Origin: a virus
DNA length: 24,547 bases
IMG/VR virus record: IMGVR_UViG_3300001450_000081
Span: 15,353-39,899 of that record
Strand: one strand, 5' to 3'
Below the pieces are notes generated by a model that saw nothing but the letters and a program-made list of their open reading frames with translations, searched no databases and had not been told where the DNA came from. Shown here one piece after another: positions 17,272 through 23,350 of the stretch. The position numbers were made by a program, and so were the translations under genes. Each line of letters begins with the position of its first letter. The first letter of the stretch is position 1.

Positions 17272-17286
17272 ATATTTGCAAATATA
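17272..17286 (-). promoter_or_regulatory. -7 box TATATTTG within a perfect palindrome before the portal gene
   Basis: The minus strand has TATATTTG (17286 to 17279), an exact TAnnTTTG box, ending 22 nt before the portal ATG at 17256. A TTG lies 16 nt upstream of the box, close to the usual 17-23. The box overlaps a perfect 14-bp palindrome ATATTTGCAAATAT (17272-17285), which could be an operator. Confidence 0.55.
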
Positions 17287-17293
17287 GAGCTTT

Positions 17294-19432
17294 TCACTTT
17301 TTCAATGTTGATGGGCCTGACGAGTTGTATTTATACTTCCTGAAGAACTGTTTATCTTCAAAATTAGACTTAGGCTTCTCTTTACCAACCTTCTGCGCCG
17401 CTAGCAACGCAAGCCCTGAACTTATACTAAGGTCAAACTTAGTTCGGTCGGTTATCTTAAAACCAATCCAATCCTCTAGGGTTCTGTTGAAATGCATTCT
17501 ACCAAAGCTACCTTCTTCATTACTTCCAACATGCTCGTGAATATAATCCTCGATAGCCTGGGCGTGAGTTTGTATAACGTCTTGAGAGTTTGAAGGGATG
17601 CCTTTGGTCTTTACATTTATAGAACTACTAGTAGATCTTAAGTGGGCGGGCCTGTCTAAAACATAACCATCATAACCCCTCTCTTCAAAGTATCTAACAA
17701 TCCCATACTTATTATTCTCTATAAGTAAAGGGTACCCGTAAAAATAAGAAGCCATTAAAATATCTTCATAAAAGATCCTAGCCATTGGAGGACGACTGAT
17801 GTACTCAGCGATAAACATGTTTGAAGGGTGCTCCATATTAAATTTGTTATATAGATGGCAAGCGCCCTTAGATCCCCTATTGTCCACAGTGGCATCCAGA
17901 TCATAACTATCCACTCCACCACAACCAATGGCAGCGTTAGGAGCCACCATCTTACCACGTTCAATCTTCTTTTTATTTCTAAACTCTGTTGGCGGCATCC
18001 AGGAAATTTTCCACCTGCCTCCAGCCTTTGGCCTAAACAGAACATTAGTATCTCTCTTACCTCCCTCCCAAACAAAGTTACCTTCAACACAAGGGTTCGG
18101 ATAAAGGTTGTCATTGTATTCAATCTGATCATAGATCTTCGCAATGTTAAATAGACTACTCTCAACAGAATCTCGGAAGGCTTCTTCTGGGGAAAATGGG
18201 AATTGCCTGATAAACTCATTGAGCTCCCTAGCGTCACTCTTTAATGCGTTCCTTTCATTTTTTAAGAATGTCTTTGCTCCAAAAGCAATCTTCTCACCAT
18301 CAAGGCCATCGATAGGATTCTCTGGATCTTCAATAACAGCATTTCCATGTACATCAAAAAACCCTTCTAGCGCATCATAGGCGGGAATGAATAACCTATA
18401 TAAGCCAGATATTGTCCTGCCGTTAGCATTACGACTCAAGGGATCGGAGTCATTGTATAGCTTCTTATACTGCTCACCTCCTTTGTCCATTGGGTTTACA
18501 GTACTCCCAACCATAGCCTTACCTACAATCTTTCTACCTACAATAAGACAGGTTCTTTGTATCCTCCAGGCTTCACGTATGTCTGTAGGCTTCTCCCACT
18601 TACCAGCCTCATCAAGGTAAAGCCAGTGAACCTTTTCCCCATCATACGCATTATTGGTTGTGTTCTTCCAGTTAAGAATAGTATTCAAAGCCTCTCCTCT
18701 TTGCGATGTCTTATTGTTCTTAGTAATTCGCTTCGATGGTTCACGGAAAGCTAGTTCCATTCTAGGGTTCGTAGTTCCATCTTGTATTGGTTTGAAGAAG
18801 AATGGGTAGCCCCTGAATATAGGTACTACCTTTTTCATAAAGATATTCTCTTGAGCGTCCTTTCCAGTCTTAGACTGAACACCTAACAGCTTCTCCTTAA
18901 CCTGAGTAGCCTCGTCAACCATTGATGCGGCACACATGTTTGTGTACCCAGAACGCCTACACTTTACATACAGCTGACCCATACACCTAGCATCAACTTC
19001 GCAAGCTGACATGTGTAGGAATAGATCTCTTTGAAACGAAAGGAAGCTAGGGTAGCCTATGTCAATTCTTGACCACTGGAGGAACATGTAATGATGCCCC
19101 GATATATACGTAGGTACACCATTGTTGTAAAACCAAAAACCCTCACGCCTACGTGTAAATTCTTTCTCGACATTCGGATGAAACCTCTCTCGGAATTCTT
19201 TCGGCGCTTCCATCCACTCATCCATACTGCGAACACGCAACAGCTCTTCGGGTAGTTCTTGGCGCCTCCAATATTGCTCTTCCTTCGGAAGGTTGTAATT
19301 CGCAATGTCTTTATCTTCAGGGGTAGCGGGAAGCACAATGTGAAGGCCACCGATCTCAATACTCTCACCCAGTGTATCATTGGGGCATATGACAACGCCC
19401 TGTTCATTATATCCTTCAACATCTATTAGCAT
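17294..19432 (-). CDS. terL: Terminase large subunit
   Basis: 712 residues, the DNA-packaging motor. It starts MLIDVEGYNEQGVVICPN; residues 99-120 hold FYNNGVPTYISGHHYMFLQW, a phrase I associate with TerL of crAss-like and other Bacteroidota phages. The ATPase P-loop is the deviant KCRRSGYTNM (157-166), which lacks Lys at the usual place but has it at the first position, as in lambda gpA (KSARVGYSKM). Walker B with catalytic Glu is LYLDE (271-275), and a coupling motif GSTVN lies at 309-313. The C-terminal RNase H-like nuclease has candidate metal-binding acids D508 (GVDSYDLD), E543 or E572, and D667 (KFDLS). The start lies 5 nt after the HNH gene, and the portal follows. Confidence 0.93.
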   Translation of the reverse strand: MLIDVEGYNEQGVVICPNDTLGESIEIGGLHIVLPATPEDKDIANYNLPKEEQYWRRQELPEELLRVRSMDEWMEAPKEFRERFHPNVEKEFTRRREGFWFYNNGVPTYISGHHYMFLQWSRIDIGYPSFLSFQRDLFLHMSACEVDARCMGQLYVKCRRSGYTNMCAASMVDEATQVKEKLLGVQSKTGKDAQENIFMKKVVPIFRGYPFFFKPIQDGTTNPRMELAFREPSKRITKNNKTSQRGEALNTILNWKNTTNNAYDGEKVHWLYLDEAGKWEKPTDIREAWRIQRTCLIVGRKIVGKAMVGSTVNPMDKGGEQYKKLYNDSDPLSRNANGRTISGLYRLFIPAYDALEGFFDVHGNAVIEDPENPIDGLDGEKIAFGAKTFLKNERNALKSDARELNEFIRQFPFSPEEAFRDSVESSLFNIAKIYDQIEYNDNLYPNPCVEGNFVWEGGKRDTNVLFRPKAGGRWKISWMPPTEFRNKKKIERGKMVAPNAAIGCGGVDSYDLDATVDNRGSKGACHLYNKFNMEHPSNMFIAEYISRPPMARIFYEDILMASYFYGYPLLIENNKYGIVRYFEERGYDGYVLDRPAHLRSTSSSINVKTKGIPSNSQDVIQTHAQAIEDYIHEHVGSNEEGSFGRMHFNRTLEDWIGFKITDRTKFDLSISSGLALLAAQKVGKEKPKSNFEDKQFFRKYKYNSSGPSTLKK

Positions 19433-19437
19433 TTATT

Positions 19438-19776
19438 TCAATTCTTTGTCCTATGCTTTCTTCTGTGACAGTTAGAGCATCGAACTTCACACTTACGAAT
19501 TTCATTCTTTATCGCTTTTATTGAGTACGACCGCCCAACCATGTCAGAGACATTACTTACTTTCTTTCCTCTTACGTGGTCAAAGTCTAAAAGAATGGAT
19601 TCATCCTCACCGCAATCTATGCAGTGAAACATCTCCTTTACTCTATCTAAAAATTTCCTATTCCAACTTCTTCGTAGTTTATTTCTCTTTGCGCTCTTCT
19701 CTAATATCTTAGCTTTATTTTTTAAGTAGTGGCGAGCTGACGCCTCTTTTTGATTCTCCTTACTCTTATAAGCCAT
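19438..19776 (-). CDS. HNH endonuclease, packaging-associated
   Basis: 112 residues. The N-terminal 48 residues are basic and helical (KENQKEASARHYLKNKAKIL). A zinc knuckle follows: CIDC (52-55) and, after the core, CSNC (100-103). Between them is DFDHV (64-68) with the HNH histidine H67, then KKVSNVSDMV, and the helix closing with CEVRCSNCHRRKH (96-108) gives N102 and H104/H108. This is a complete HNH/beta-beta-alpha metal nuclease. In many phages an HNH gene beside the terminase acts with TerL and portal in cutting DNA during packaging; its place 5 nt before TerL suggests that job here. A homing endonuclease is the alternative, but the tight operon fit argues against a recent insertion. Confidence 0.88.
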   Translation of the reverse strand: MAYKSKENQKEASARHYLKNKAKILEKSAKRNKLRRSWNRKFLDRVKEMFHCIDCGEDESILLDFDHVRGKKVSNVSDMVGRSYSIKAIKNEIRKCEVRCSNCHRRKHRTKN

Positions 19777-19783
19777 AAATTAT

Positions 19784-20089
19784 TTATCTAGCCATTCTCT
19801 CAGCAAAACCACTGCTGTGATCTACATCTTCTTTTATACCAATGCCCTGAGATAGGTCGTTAACCATTTGCTCCAGCTTCTGTCTTTCAACAAGAAGCTC
19901 CTTGCAGTCAATGGCGGTTTGTTTAATAGATTGGAGCTCAGCCTTCCTAGCGGAGCCATTAATTTCAGGATCTACAGGTTTGCGTATCTCACTAATCATG
20001 TTATCGATTGCCTCCTCCATTGAAGACATCAGCCTTTTGGCTGCATCAATCGTTGTGAACTTCTTGGACTTCGACATAGGATATATCAT
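19784..20089 (-). CDS. Small helical protein, possible small terminase subunit
   Basis: About 97-101 residues depending on start. The ATG at 20089 (after an AGGATGAGAG stretch) gives MIYPMSKSKK; a TTG just before it, or the ATG at 20077 giving MSKSKKFTTIDAAKRL, are alternatives. Either way it overlaps the end of the co-chaperonin gene. It is nearly all helical and charged: IDAAKRLMSSMEEAIDNMIS and ARKAELQSIKQTAIDCKELL, with coiled-coil spacing to about residue 85. Small terminases are often short helical oligomers coded right before TerL; here only the HNH gene intervenes. No clear helix-turn-helix is visible, so the assignment is contextual and weak. Confidence 0.45.
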   Translation of the reverse strand: MIYPMSKSKKFTTIDAAKRLMSSMEEAIDNMISEIRKPVDPEINGSARKAELQSIKQTAIDCKELLVERQKLEQMVNDLSQGIGIKEDVDHSSGFAERMAR

Positions 20090-20648
20090 CAACTCTCATC
20101 CTATAAACAATATCGCCGTTATCTAGCTTAATCTTATAGTCAGAGTTTTTATCAAAACCAATAATATCACCAGGGTTAACCCCTTGATCTAGTAAGTCTG
20201 AGTGAGGAGTATATACCTCGGCTACGTCTCGCTTTTTCTTGTAGGCAGCGATCTTAGTTACAATTCCATTTTCTTCAACATCATCCTCTGGCTCGTCTAC
20301 AGGTAAAACAAAAAGCCAGTCGCATAACATGTGAAGCTCATTAGTGTCCTTGCTTCGGTAAGCTATGCTTGCGCTTTGAGCACCATTAACATCATCGTAA
20401 ACAGATATGTAGTTGTCATCTCCAATGTCTAAGGACTTATTGATTGTTACATGGTGATGAAAAATTAATGTATCCCCAGGCTTTGCTCCTGTATTATACT
20501 TGAGTGGAGCAGAAACTATCTCCCCATAGGAGATGCGGTTTTCAAATTCGTTATACTTGGATTCAAAGTATATCTTTTTATCGCCTAACTGGATTGTGTC
20601 CTCGTGCTTCTTTGGCACATGAACAATGAAGTGATTCAATGCATTCAT
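20046..20648 (-). CDS. GroES-like co-chaperonin candidate with two tandem domains
   Basis: 200 residues. The C-terminal domain (about 110-195) follows the GroES order: CDWLFVLPVDEPEDD like the first strand, NGIVTKI (127-133) at the place of the mobile loop GGIVL that binds GroEL, then VYTPHSDLLDQGVNPGDIIG (145-164) like VKVGDIVIF, and DIVYRMRVDDISYVE (179-193) like the closing strands. The N-terminal domain (about 5-85) has the same plan: FIVHVPKKHEDTI, ISYGEIVSAP (39-48), TGAKPGDTLIF (53-63). Co-chaperonins cap GroEL; T4 gp31 does so to fold its capsid protein. Position upstream of packaging and capsid genes fits that use. The tandem arrangement is unusual; most GroES proteins are near 95-110 residues. 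Motif-level assignment only. Confidence 0.6.
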   Translation of the reverse strand: MNALNHFIVHVPKKHEDTIQLGDKKIYFESKYNEFENRISYGEIVSAPLKYNTGAKPGDTLIFHHHVTINKSLDIGDDNYISVYDDVNGAQSASIAYRSKDTNELHMLCDWLFVLPVDEPEDDVEENGIVTKIAAYKKKRDVAEVYTPHSDLLDQGVNPGDIIGFDKNSDYKIKLDNGDIVYRMRVDDISYVEVQEVHND

Positions 20649-20653
20649 TTATA

Positions 20654-20890
20654 TTAAAATTTACAGTCATATTCAATAAGTACAGGTTGATTCTCAATTG
20701 TCTTCCACAGGGCAGATGAGTCATCATCCTCTATGTAGATCTCATACCTACGTACATTGTATTTATACAGAGACTTATCGTCTTCCATTATAGCGGAGAC
20801 AGTTCCGTCTCCAGCCCTCATCCCAATAAAATACGCCATAGCGTCTTTAGGGTTTGGGCCTACAATAATCTTTCTAATAATATTTGCCAT
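20654..20890 (-). CDS. Small protein of unknown function
   Basis: 78 residues. It starts MANIIRKIIVGPNPKDAMAY, continues FIGMRAGDGTVSAIMEDDKS, then strands YNVRRYEIYIEDDDSSALWK, and ends PVLIEYDCKF. The strand-rich pattern and one terminal Cys give no enzyme signature. I have a weak sense that the KIIVGPNPKDAM opening is shared by other phages but cannot name a family. It lies 5 nt from the genes on each side, so it is co-transcribed with the co-chaperonin. Confidence 0.6.
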   Translation of the reverse strand: MANIIRKIIVGPNPKDAMAYFIGMRAGDGTVSAIMEDDKSLYKYNVRRYEIYIEDDDSSALWKTIENQPVLIEYDCKF

Positions 20891-20895
20891 TACAA

Positions 20896-21174
20896 TTAAT
20901 TTAAACAGATGTTTCCAAGGAGGTCGTCCTTGTCTTCACCATTTATTTCGTAAGCCTCTTCTAGTATCATGAGAAGCTCATTAAACTCTTTGCTGTTATT
21001 TATATTCCAAGAATAACCAGCGGTATATTCAGTCCCAGATAAACCTCGTTTTTTATCAATACCAAAACAGAAGACATATGAGAAGTCATCACTAAATCCC
21101 TCCTCTTCAGCTATGTCTGAAAGGTCTTTCATTAGTGACGATATTTTAATGATCAAGTCTTTATAGTTATCCAT
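20896..21174 (-). CDS. Small acidic protein of unknown function
   Basis: 92 residues, strongly acidic. An N-terminal helix (MDNYKDLIIKISSLMKDLSD) and a C-terminal helix (NELLMILEEAYEINGEDKDD) flank a central strand pair with FSYVFCFGIDKKRGLSGTEY and TAGYSWNIN. No motif is recognised. The start overlaps the stop of the fibre-like gene by one base (TAATG), so its translation is probably coupled to that gene. Confidence 0.6.
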   Translation of the reverse strand: MDNYKDLIIKISSLMKDLSDIAEEEGFSDDFSYVFCFGIDKKRGLSGTEYTAGYSWNINNSKEFNELLMILEEAYEINGEDKDDLLGNICLN

Positions 21175-22046
21175 TAAGCGGCTCCTATAACTGCGATGCT
21201 GCTTGGGTTTGCATTAGTTGTAGTAAGTCTAGCATCAACGACCCATGTGGCCACACTTGAAATTGTAGCTCCGTATATTTCAATAACATCACCTTGAGCA
21301 CCACCGCCTGTCGCAGAGTTACCATCTAAAGATAATGTGTCATTGTCGTAAGAGTTTCCTGTGTTCGCTACTATTTGAACAGCCCGTTGTTCATCAGTAG
21401 TACTTTCAACAGAAACCTTGCCTATAAATCTTTGAACTGTTCCGCTTGTTCCAGCGTTAGCTGTAACAATATTAAACTCGGTGTTGCTCGTTGTAATAAA
21501 AAGAAACTTAAAATACAATCCCGCAGCACACGTAGGCAATGTAACAGTATCTCCAGCTAAGGCATTTGAATCTAAGAGATGAACCTTACCCGAATCAGCA
21601 GCAGTAAGTGATACAGTGTCGTTTACAAGATTAGTAGTTTGGTTTGTGTTTGCAAATGTGATTGTATTAGCTGATTGAGTAATATCAATACCAACACCCC
21701 CGCTAAAAACAATTGATGTAGAGTTTCCTCCTGAATCAGCGATTGCTACTGTAGGATTAGTAGCCCCTGTTATAGTAGTGGTAACTGTTTCAAAACTGGG
21801 TAGAGTTCTATAACCAACACTCTTTGTTGACGAGTCCCACACTAAGACGTTTGTAGAGGAAGCTTTAAGTGGAGCGTCAATTTGTAACGTTGCTGCTTTT
21901 ACAGTGGTGGATGAAACAGATAGGGCAGTATCATTACCGCTACCATCTTGAATAGTTTTAAGTGTCCCAGAAACGGCAGCACTATCAGAAGTCTTTAGTA
22001 AGCCTTGGTAAGTGTTTTTTATTGAGTTGCCAGAAAGAGTTGCCAT
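21174..22046 (-). CDS. Fibre/appendage-like virion protein
   Basis: 290 residues, rich in Thr, Ser, Ala and Asn, and in strands. The first 80 residues (IKNTYQGLLKTSDSAAVSGT, then LKTIQDGSGNDTALSVSST and NVLVWDSSTKSVGYRTLPSF) form a pattern I associate with the shaft or anchor of head and tail fibres in marine phages. The region after about residue 140 (TNLVNDTVSLTAADSGKVHL, LPTCAAGLYFKFLF) looks like a beta-rich knob, ending in SSIAVIGAA. This is the first gene of the minus-strand run toward terminase, reading from a TATATTTG box 19 nt before its ATG. Receptor binding or head decoration are both possible. Confidence 0.65.
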   Translation of the reverse strand: MATLSGNSIKNTYQGLLKTSDSAAVSGTLKTIQDGSGNDTALSVSSTTVKAATLQIDAPLKASSTNVLVWDSSTKSVGYRTLPSFETVTTTITGATNPTVAIADSGGNSTSIVFSGGVGIDITQSANTITFANTNQTTNLVNDTVSLTAADSGKVHLLDSNALAGDTVTLPTCAAGLYFKFLFITTSNTEFNIVTANAGTSGTVQRFIGKVSVESTTDEQRAVQIVANTGNSYDNDTLSLDGNSATGGGAQGDVIEIYGATISSVATWVVDARLTTTNANPSSIAVIGAA

Positions 22047-22051
22047 ATTGT

Positions 22052-22059
22052 TAAATTTG
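22052..22059 (+). promoter_or_regulatory. Plus-strand -7 box TAAATTTG before the winged-helix gene
   Basis: TAAATTTG matches TAnnTTTG exactly. A TTG at 22027-22029 lies 22 nt upstream, within the usual spacing. The ATG at 22079 follows 19 nt after the box, so the leader would be about 12-14 nt. Confidence 0.6.
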
Positions 22060-22065
22060 TAGAAG

Positions 22066-22073
22066 CAAATATA
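22066..22073 (-). promoter_or_regulatory. Minus-strand -7 box TATATTTG before the fibre-like gene
   Basis: The plus strand reads CAAATATA, giving an exact TAnnTTTG box on the minus strand, 19 nt before the ATG at 22046. No good -33 TTG is seen. It faces the plus-strand box 6 bp away in a 32-bp divergent gap, so the two transcripts would run through each other's promoter. Confidence 0.5.
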
Positions 22074-22078
22074 ATTAA

Positions 22079-22516
22079 ATGGCTAGACACCATAAAGGGA
22101 GGAAGATGAGAGAGTTCTCATACCTCAACGAAAGGTACGTAAGTAAAAACTACCTAAAGTATTACAAGCATGCTATTCGTGACATATCAGGAAGGACGGG
22201 CTTAACAATGAATGAGATCAATGTCATGGTATTCATGTATGACTACGAGTTCTTTACAGCAACCCATATGTCTCAAGCTCTGTATCAGAGCGATAGGAAG
22301 TTTAGGAATAAAGTCCTATACCCTCTACAACAGAGAGGATGGATAGAAAAAGCCTTTGATAGGAATAAGGTTAGCGAGATGACTTTCTCTGAAGCCATGT
22401 TCCATGAACGAGGTAACTATAAGAATAGGTACACCTTGTCACAGAAAGCTAGGCTTGCTGTTCAGCGGTTCTACCGTAAACTAGAAGGGTTAGAGGAAAT
22501 TGTAATCCCCGATTAA
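22079..22516 (+). CDS. Winged-helix DNA-binding protein, probable phage regulator
   Basis: 145 residues, basic. After a charged start (MARHHKGRKMREFSYLNERY), residues about 35-90 follow a MarR-type winged helix: SGRTGLTMNEINVMVFMYDY, EFFTATHMSQALYQSDRKFR (recognition helix region), and NKVLYPLQQRGWIEKAFD (helix and wing). The end NRYTLSQKARLAVQRFYRKL is a further helix pair. The VMVFMYDYEFFTATHM phrase resembles a protein I recall from Bacteroidota phages near structural genes. It reads against the late genes from a 32-bp divergent gap, a common layout for a regulator that binds its own promoter region. A small-terminase-like role cannot be excluded. Its TAA stop overlaps the opposing gene's stop in TTAA. 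Confidence 0.72.
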   Translation: MARHHKGRKMREFSYLNERYVSKNYLKYYKHAIRDISGRTGLTMNEINVMVFMYDYEFFTATHMSQALYQSDRKFRNKVLYPLQQRGWIEKAFDRNKVSEMTFSEAMFHERGNYKNRYTLSQKARLAVQRFYRKLEGLEEIVIPD

Positions 22517-22707
22517 GACTTCGAGTGGCTAGCTGTTTTAAACATCGCCTTCTCAACAGCGCCTGGATGCGGCTTATAATCACCCTCCATTAGGTAGTAC
22601 CTACCCTGCTCTTCCATCCAGTGGTAGCCTTTCGGTGGGTTTACTTCAATCTTCTCATCTGAAATTGACAGCTTGCCACCCTCCTCGTATCGTTTTCCAA
22701 CTTTCAT
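22513..22707 (-). CDS. Small phage protein with GYHWMEE...HPGA motif, function unknown
   Basis: 64 residues. It starts MKVGKRYEEGGKLSISDEKI and continues with PPKGYHWMEEQGRYYLMEGD and YKPHPGAVEKAMFKTASHSK. The YKPHPGA-x-x-x-A-x-F ending is one I associate with small proteins in marine phages, with no known role. The opening resembles the start of the 238-residue protein at 23776-24492 (MKLGKRKKK) and its internal GGK/EEGG motifs. The start overlaps the preceding gene's stop by 4 nt (ATGA type, 22704-22707), and its stop shares TTAA with the convergent regulator gene. Confidence 0.6.
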   Translation of the reverse strand: MKVGKRYEEGGKLSISDEKIEVNPPKGYHWMEEQGRYYLMEGDYKPHPGAVEKAMFKTASHSKS

Positions 22708-23063
22708 TTCTTTTTTCTTTTAATAGGAATGTTAACTCTAAGAGAAGCGCTTGGATTAACTTTCCCTTCAGAGGTGTAGGCCGAAGCGCCACCAGTAACT
22801 CTTATGCCCTTAATTTGTGTAGACGCAGAAGCGCCCCCGAAAAAACCTTGACCAGCCACTCCCCCTAAGTATGCTGAGGCAGAAGTTTTCTTTGGGGTGC
22901 GAGAAGGGATTTTGATCTTAGGAGAGGATGCTTTCTCTCCTTTACTTGTCAAATCAACAGATTGATTTTTTTGACCTTCAATTGACCAATTCTTTATTGG
23001 CTTCGCTAACACATCTAGTAGCACATCAACCTTTGTCTTTTTTTTCTTCTTGTCTTTCGGCAT
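22704..23063 (-). CDS. Highly basic small protein with Gly/Ala/Ser repeats
   Basis: 119 residues with a poly-Lys opening (MPKDKKKKKTKVD) and a Lys-rich end (PIKRKKK). Between lie a basic Ser/Pro region (about 45-60) and a Gly/Ala/Ser-rich beta-like part with near repeats: ASAYLGGVAGQGFFGGASAS, then IKGIRVTGGASAYTS, then KVNPSASLRVNIPI. The charge suggests binding to DNA or RNA, for example as an internal head protein. That is inference only. It lies 2 nt after the membrane-protein gene. Confidence 0.55.
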   Translation of the reverse strand: MPKDKKKKKTKVDVLLDVLAKPIKNWSIEGQKNQSVDLTSKGEKASSPKIKIPSRTPKKTSASAYLGGVAGQGFFGGASASTQIKGIRVTGGASAYTSEGKVNPSASLRVNIPIKRKKK

Positions 23064-23065
23064 AT

Positions 23066-23275
23066 CTACGATATAAATTTATAAAGATCCTCGGCCACTA
23101 TTTCTAGTGAGTCCTTAAGCTTTTGAAGATCTGCCTTTGTTTCTTCAGCTTTCCTTTCTAAGGCGTCAGGAATAAAATTACTGTTCTTATCAACTTCTCT
23201 GTTGTTTAGTAGATACACAAGGTATATACATGCACACAACAATAAACCACACATTACGCTTAAAAATAAAATCAT
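23066..23275 (-). CDS. Small N-terminally anchored membrane protein with coiled coil (spanin/holin-like candidate)
   Basis: 69 residues. Residues 2-23 (ILFLSVMCGLLLCACIYLVY) form a single transmembrane helix. A short loop follows with DKNSNFIPDALE (about 29-40), which has the D/N spacing of a calcium-binding loop. Then a charged coiled coil runs to the end (ERKAEETKADLQKLKDSLEI). An inner-membrane anchor plus a short coiled coil is the layout of an i-spanin, which links membranes during lysis, but spanins are usually longer. No endolysin or holin is visible nearby, so a membrane or superinfection role is equally possible. A TATATTTG box lies 60 nt before its ATG. Confidence 0.6.
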   Translation of the reverse strand: MILFLSVMCGLLLCACIYLVYLLNNREVDKNSNFIPDALERKAEETKADLQKLKDSLEIVAEDLYKFIS

Positions 23276-23296
23276 ATCTAAAGTTTTGTTAATAAC

Positions 23297-23328
23297 TTGC
23301 TTTTTAAATCAACAAGTCCTTATATTAG
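23297..23328 (+). promoter_or_regulatory. Plus-strand promoter candidate for the exported protein gene
   Basis: TTG at 23297-23299, a 21-nt spacer, then TATATTAG at 23321-23328, one mismatch from TAnnTTTG. The ATG at 23351 follows 22 nt after the box. Confidence 0.45.
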
Positions 23329-23343
23329 TAGAAATCAAATATA
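23320..23343. repeat. Copy 2 of the 23-24 bp dual-promoter element
   Basis: The plus strand reads TTATATTAGTAGAA, then AT, then CAAATATA, matching the copy at 22051-22073 in 20 of 24 columns. It ends 7 nt before the ATG of the exported protein gene. Confidence 0.6.
23336..23343 (-). promoter_or_regulatory. Minus-strand -7 box TATATTTG upstream of the membrane-protein gene
   Basis: The plus strand reads CAAATATA, giving an exact TAnnTTTG on the minus strand. The leader to the ATG at 23275 would be about 55 nt, longer than at the other sites. No convincing -33 element. Confidence 0.4.
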
Positions 23344-23350
23344 CATCATT

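Larger units (their letters stand above)
22051..22073. repeat. Copy 1 of a 23-24 bp dual-promoter element
   Basis: The plus strand reads TTAAATTTGTAGAA, then G, then CAAATATA. It matches the copy at 23320-23343 in 20 of 24 aligned columns with one gap. It contains face-to-face -7 boxes and ends 5 nt before the start of the plus-strand regulator gene. Confidence 0.6.

Noticed and set aside
17755-18237. 160-residue minus-strand frame inside the terminase gene
   Set aside because: It lies wholly within terL, whose motifs are complete, and has no spacing, start context or recognisable sequence of its own.
17294-19432. Loss of the Walker A lysine as a sign of a broken terminase
   Set aside because: The lambda gpA arrangement with Lys at the first P-loop position explains it, and Walker B, coupling and nuclease acids are intact.
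23036-23050. Run of eight A residues at the start of the basic 119-residue gene as a programmed frameshift site
   Set aside because: The run encodes a Lys stretch and the zero frame continues to a sensible protein; no overlapping product in the shifted frame was evident.
23297-23350. Longer start (18 extra residues) for the exported protein
   Set aside because: It would bury the signal peptide and place the promoter element inside the gene; the ATG at 23351 directly begins a standard signal sequence.
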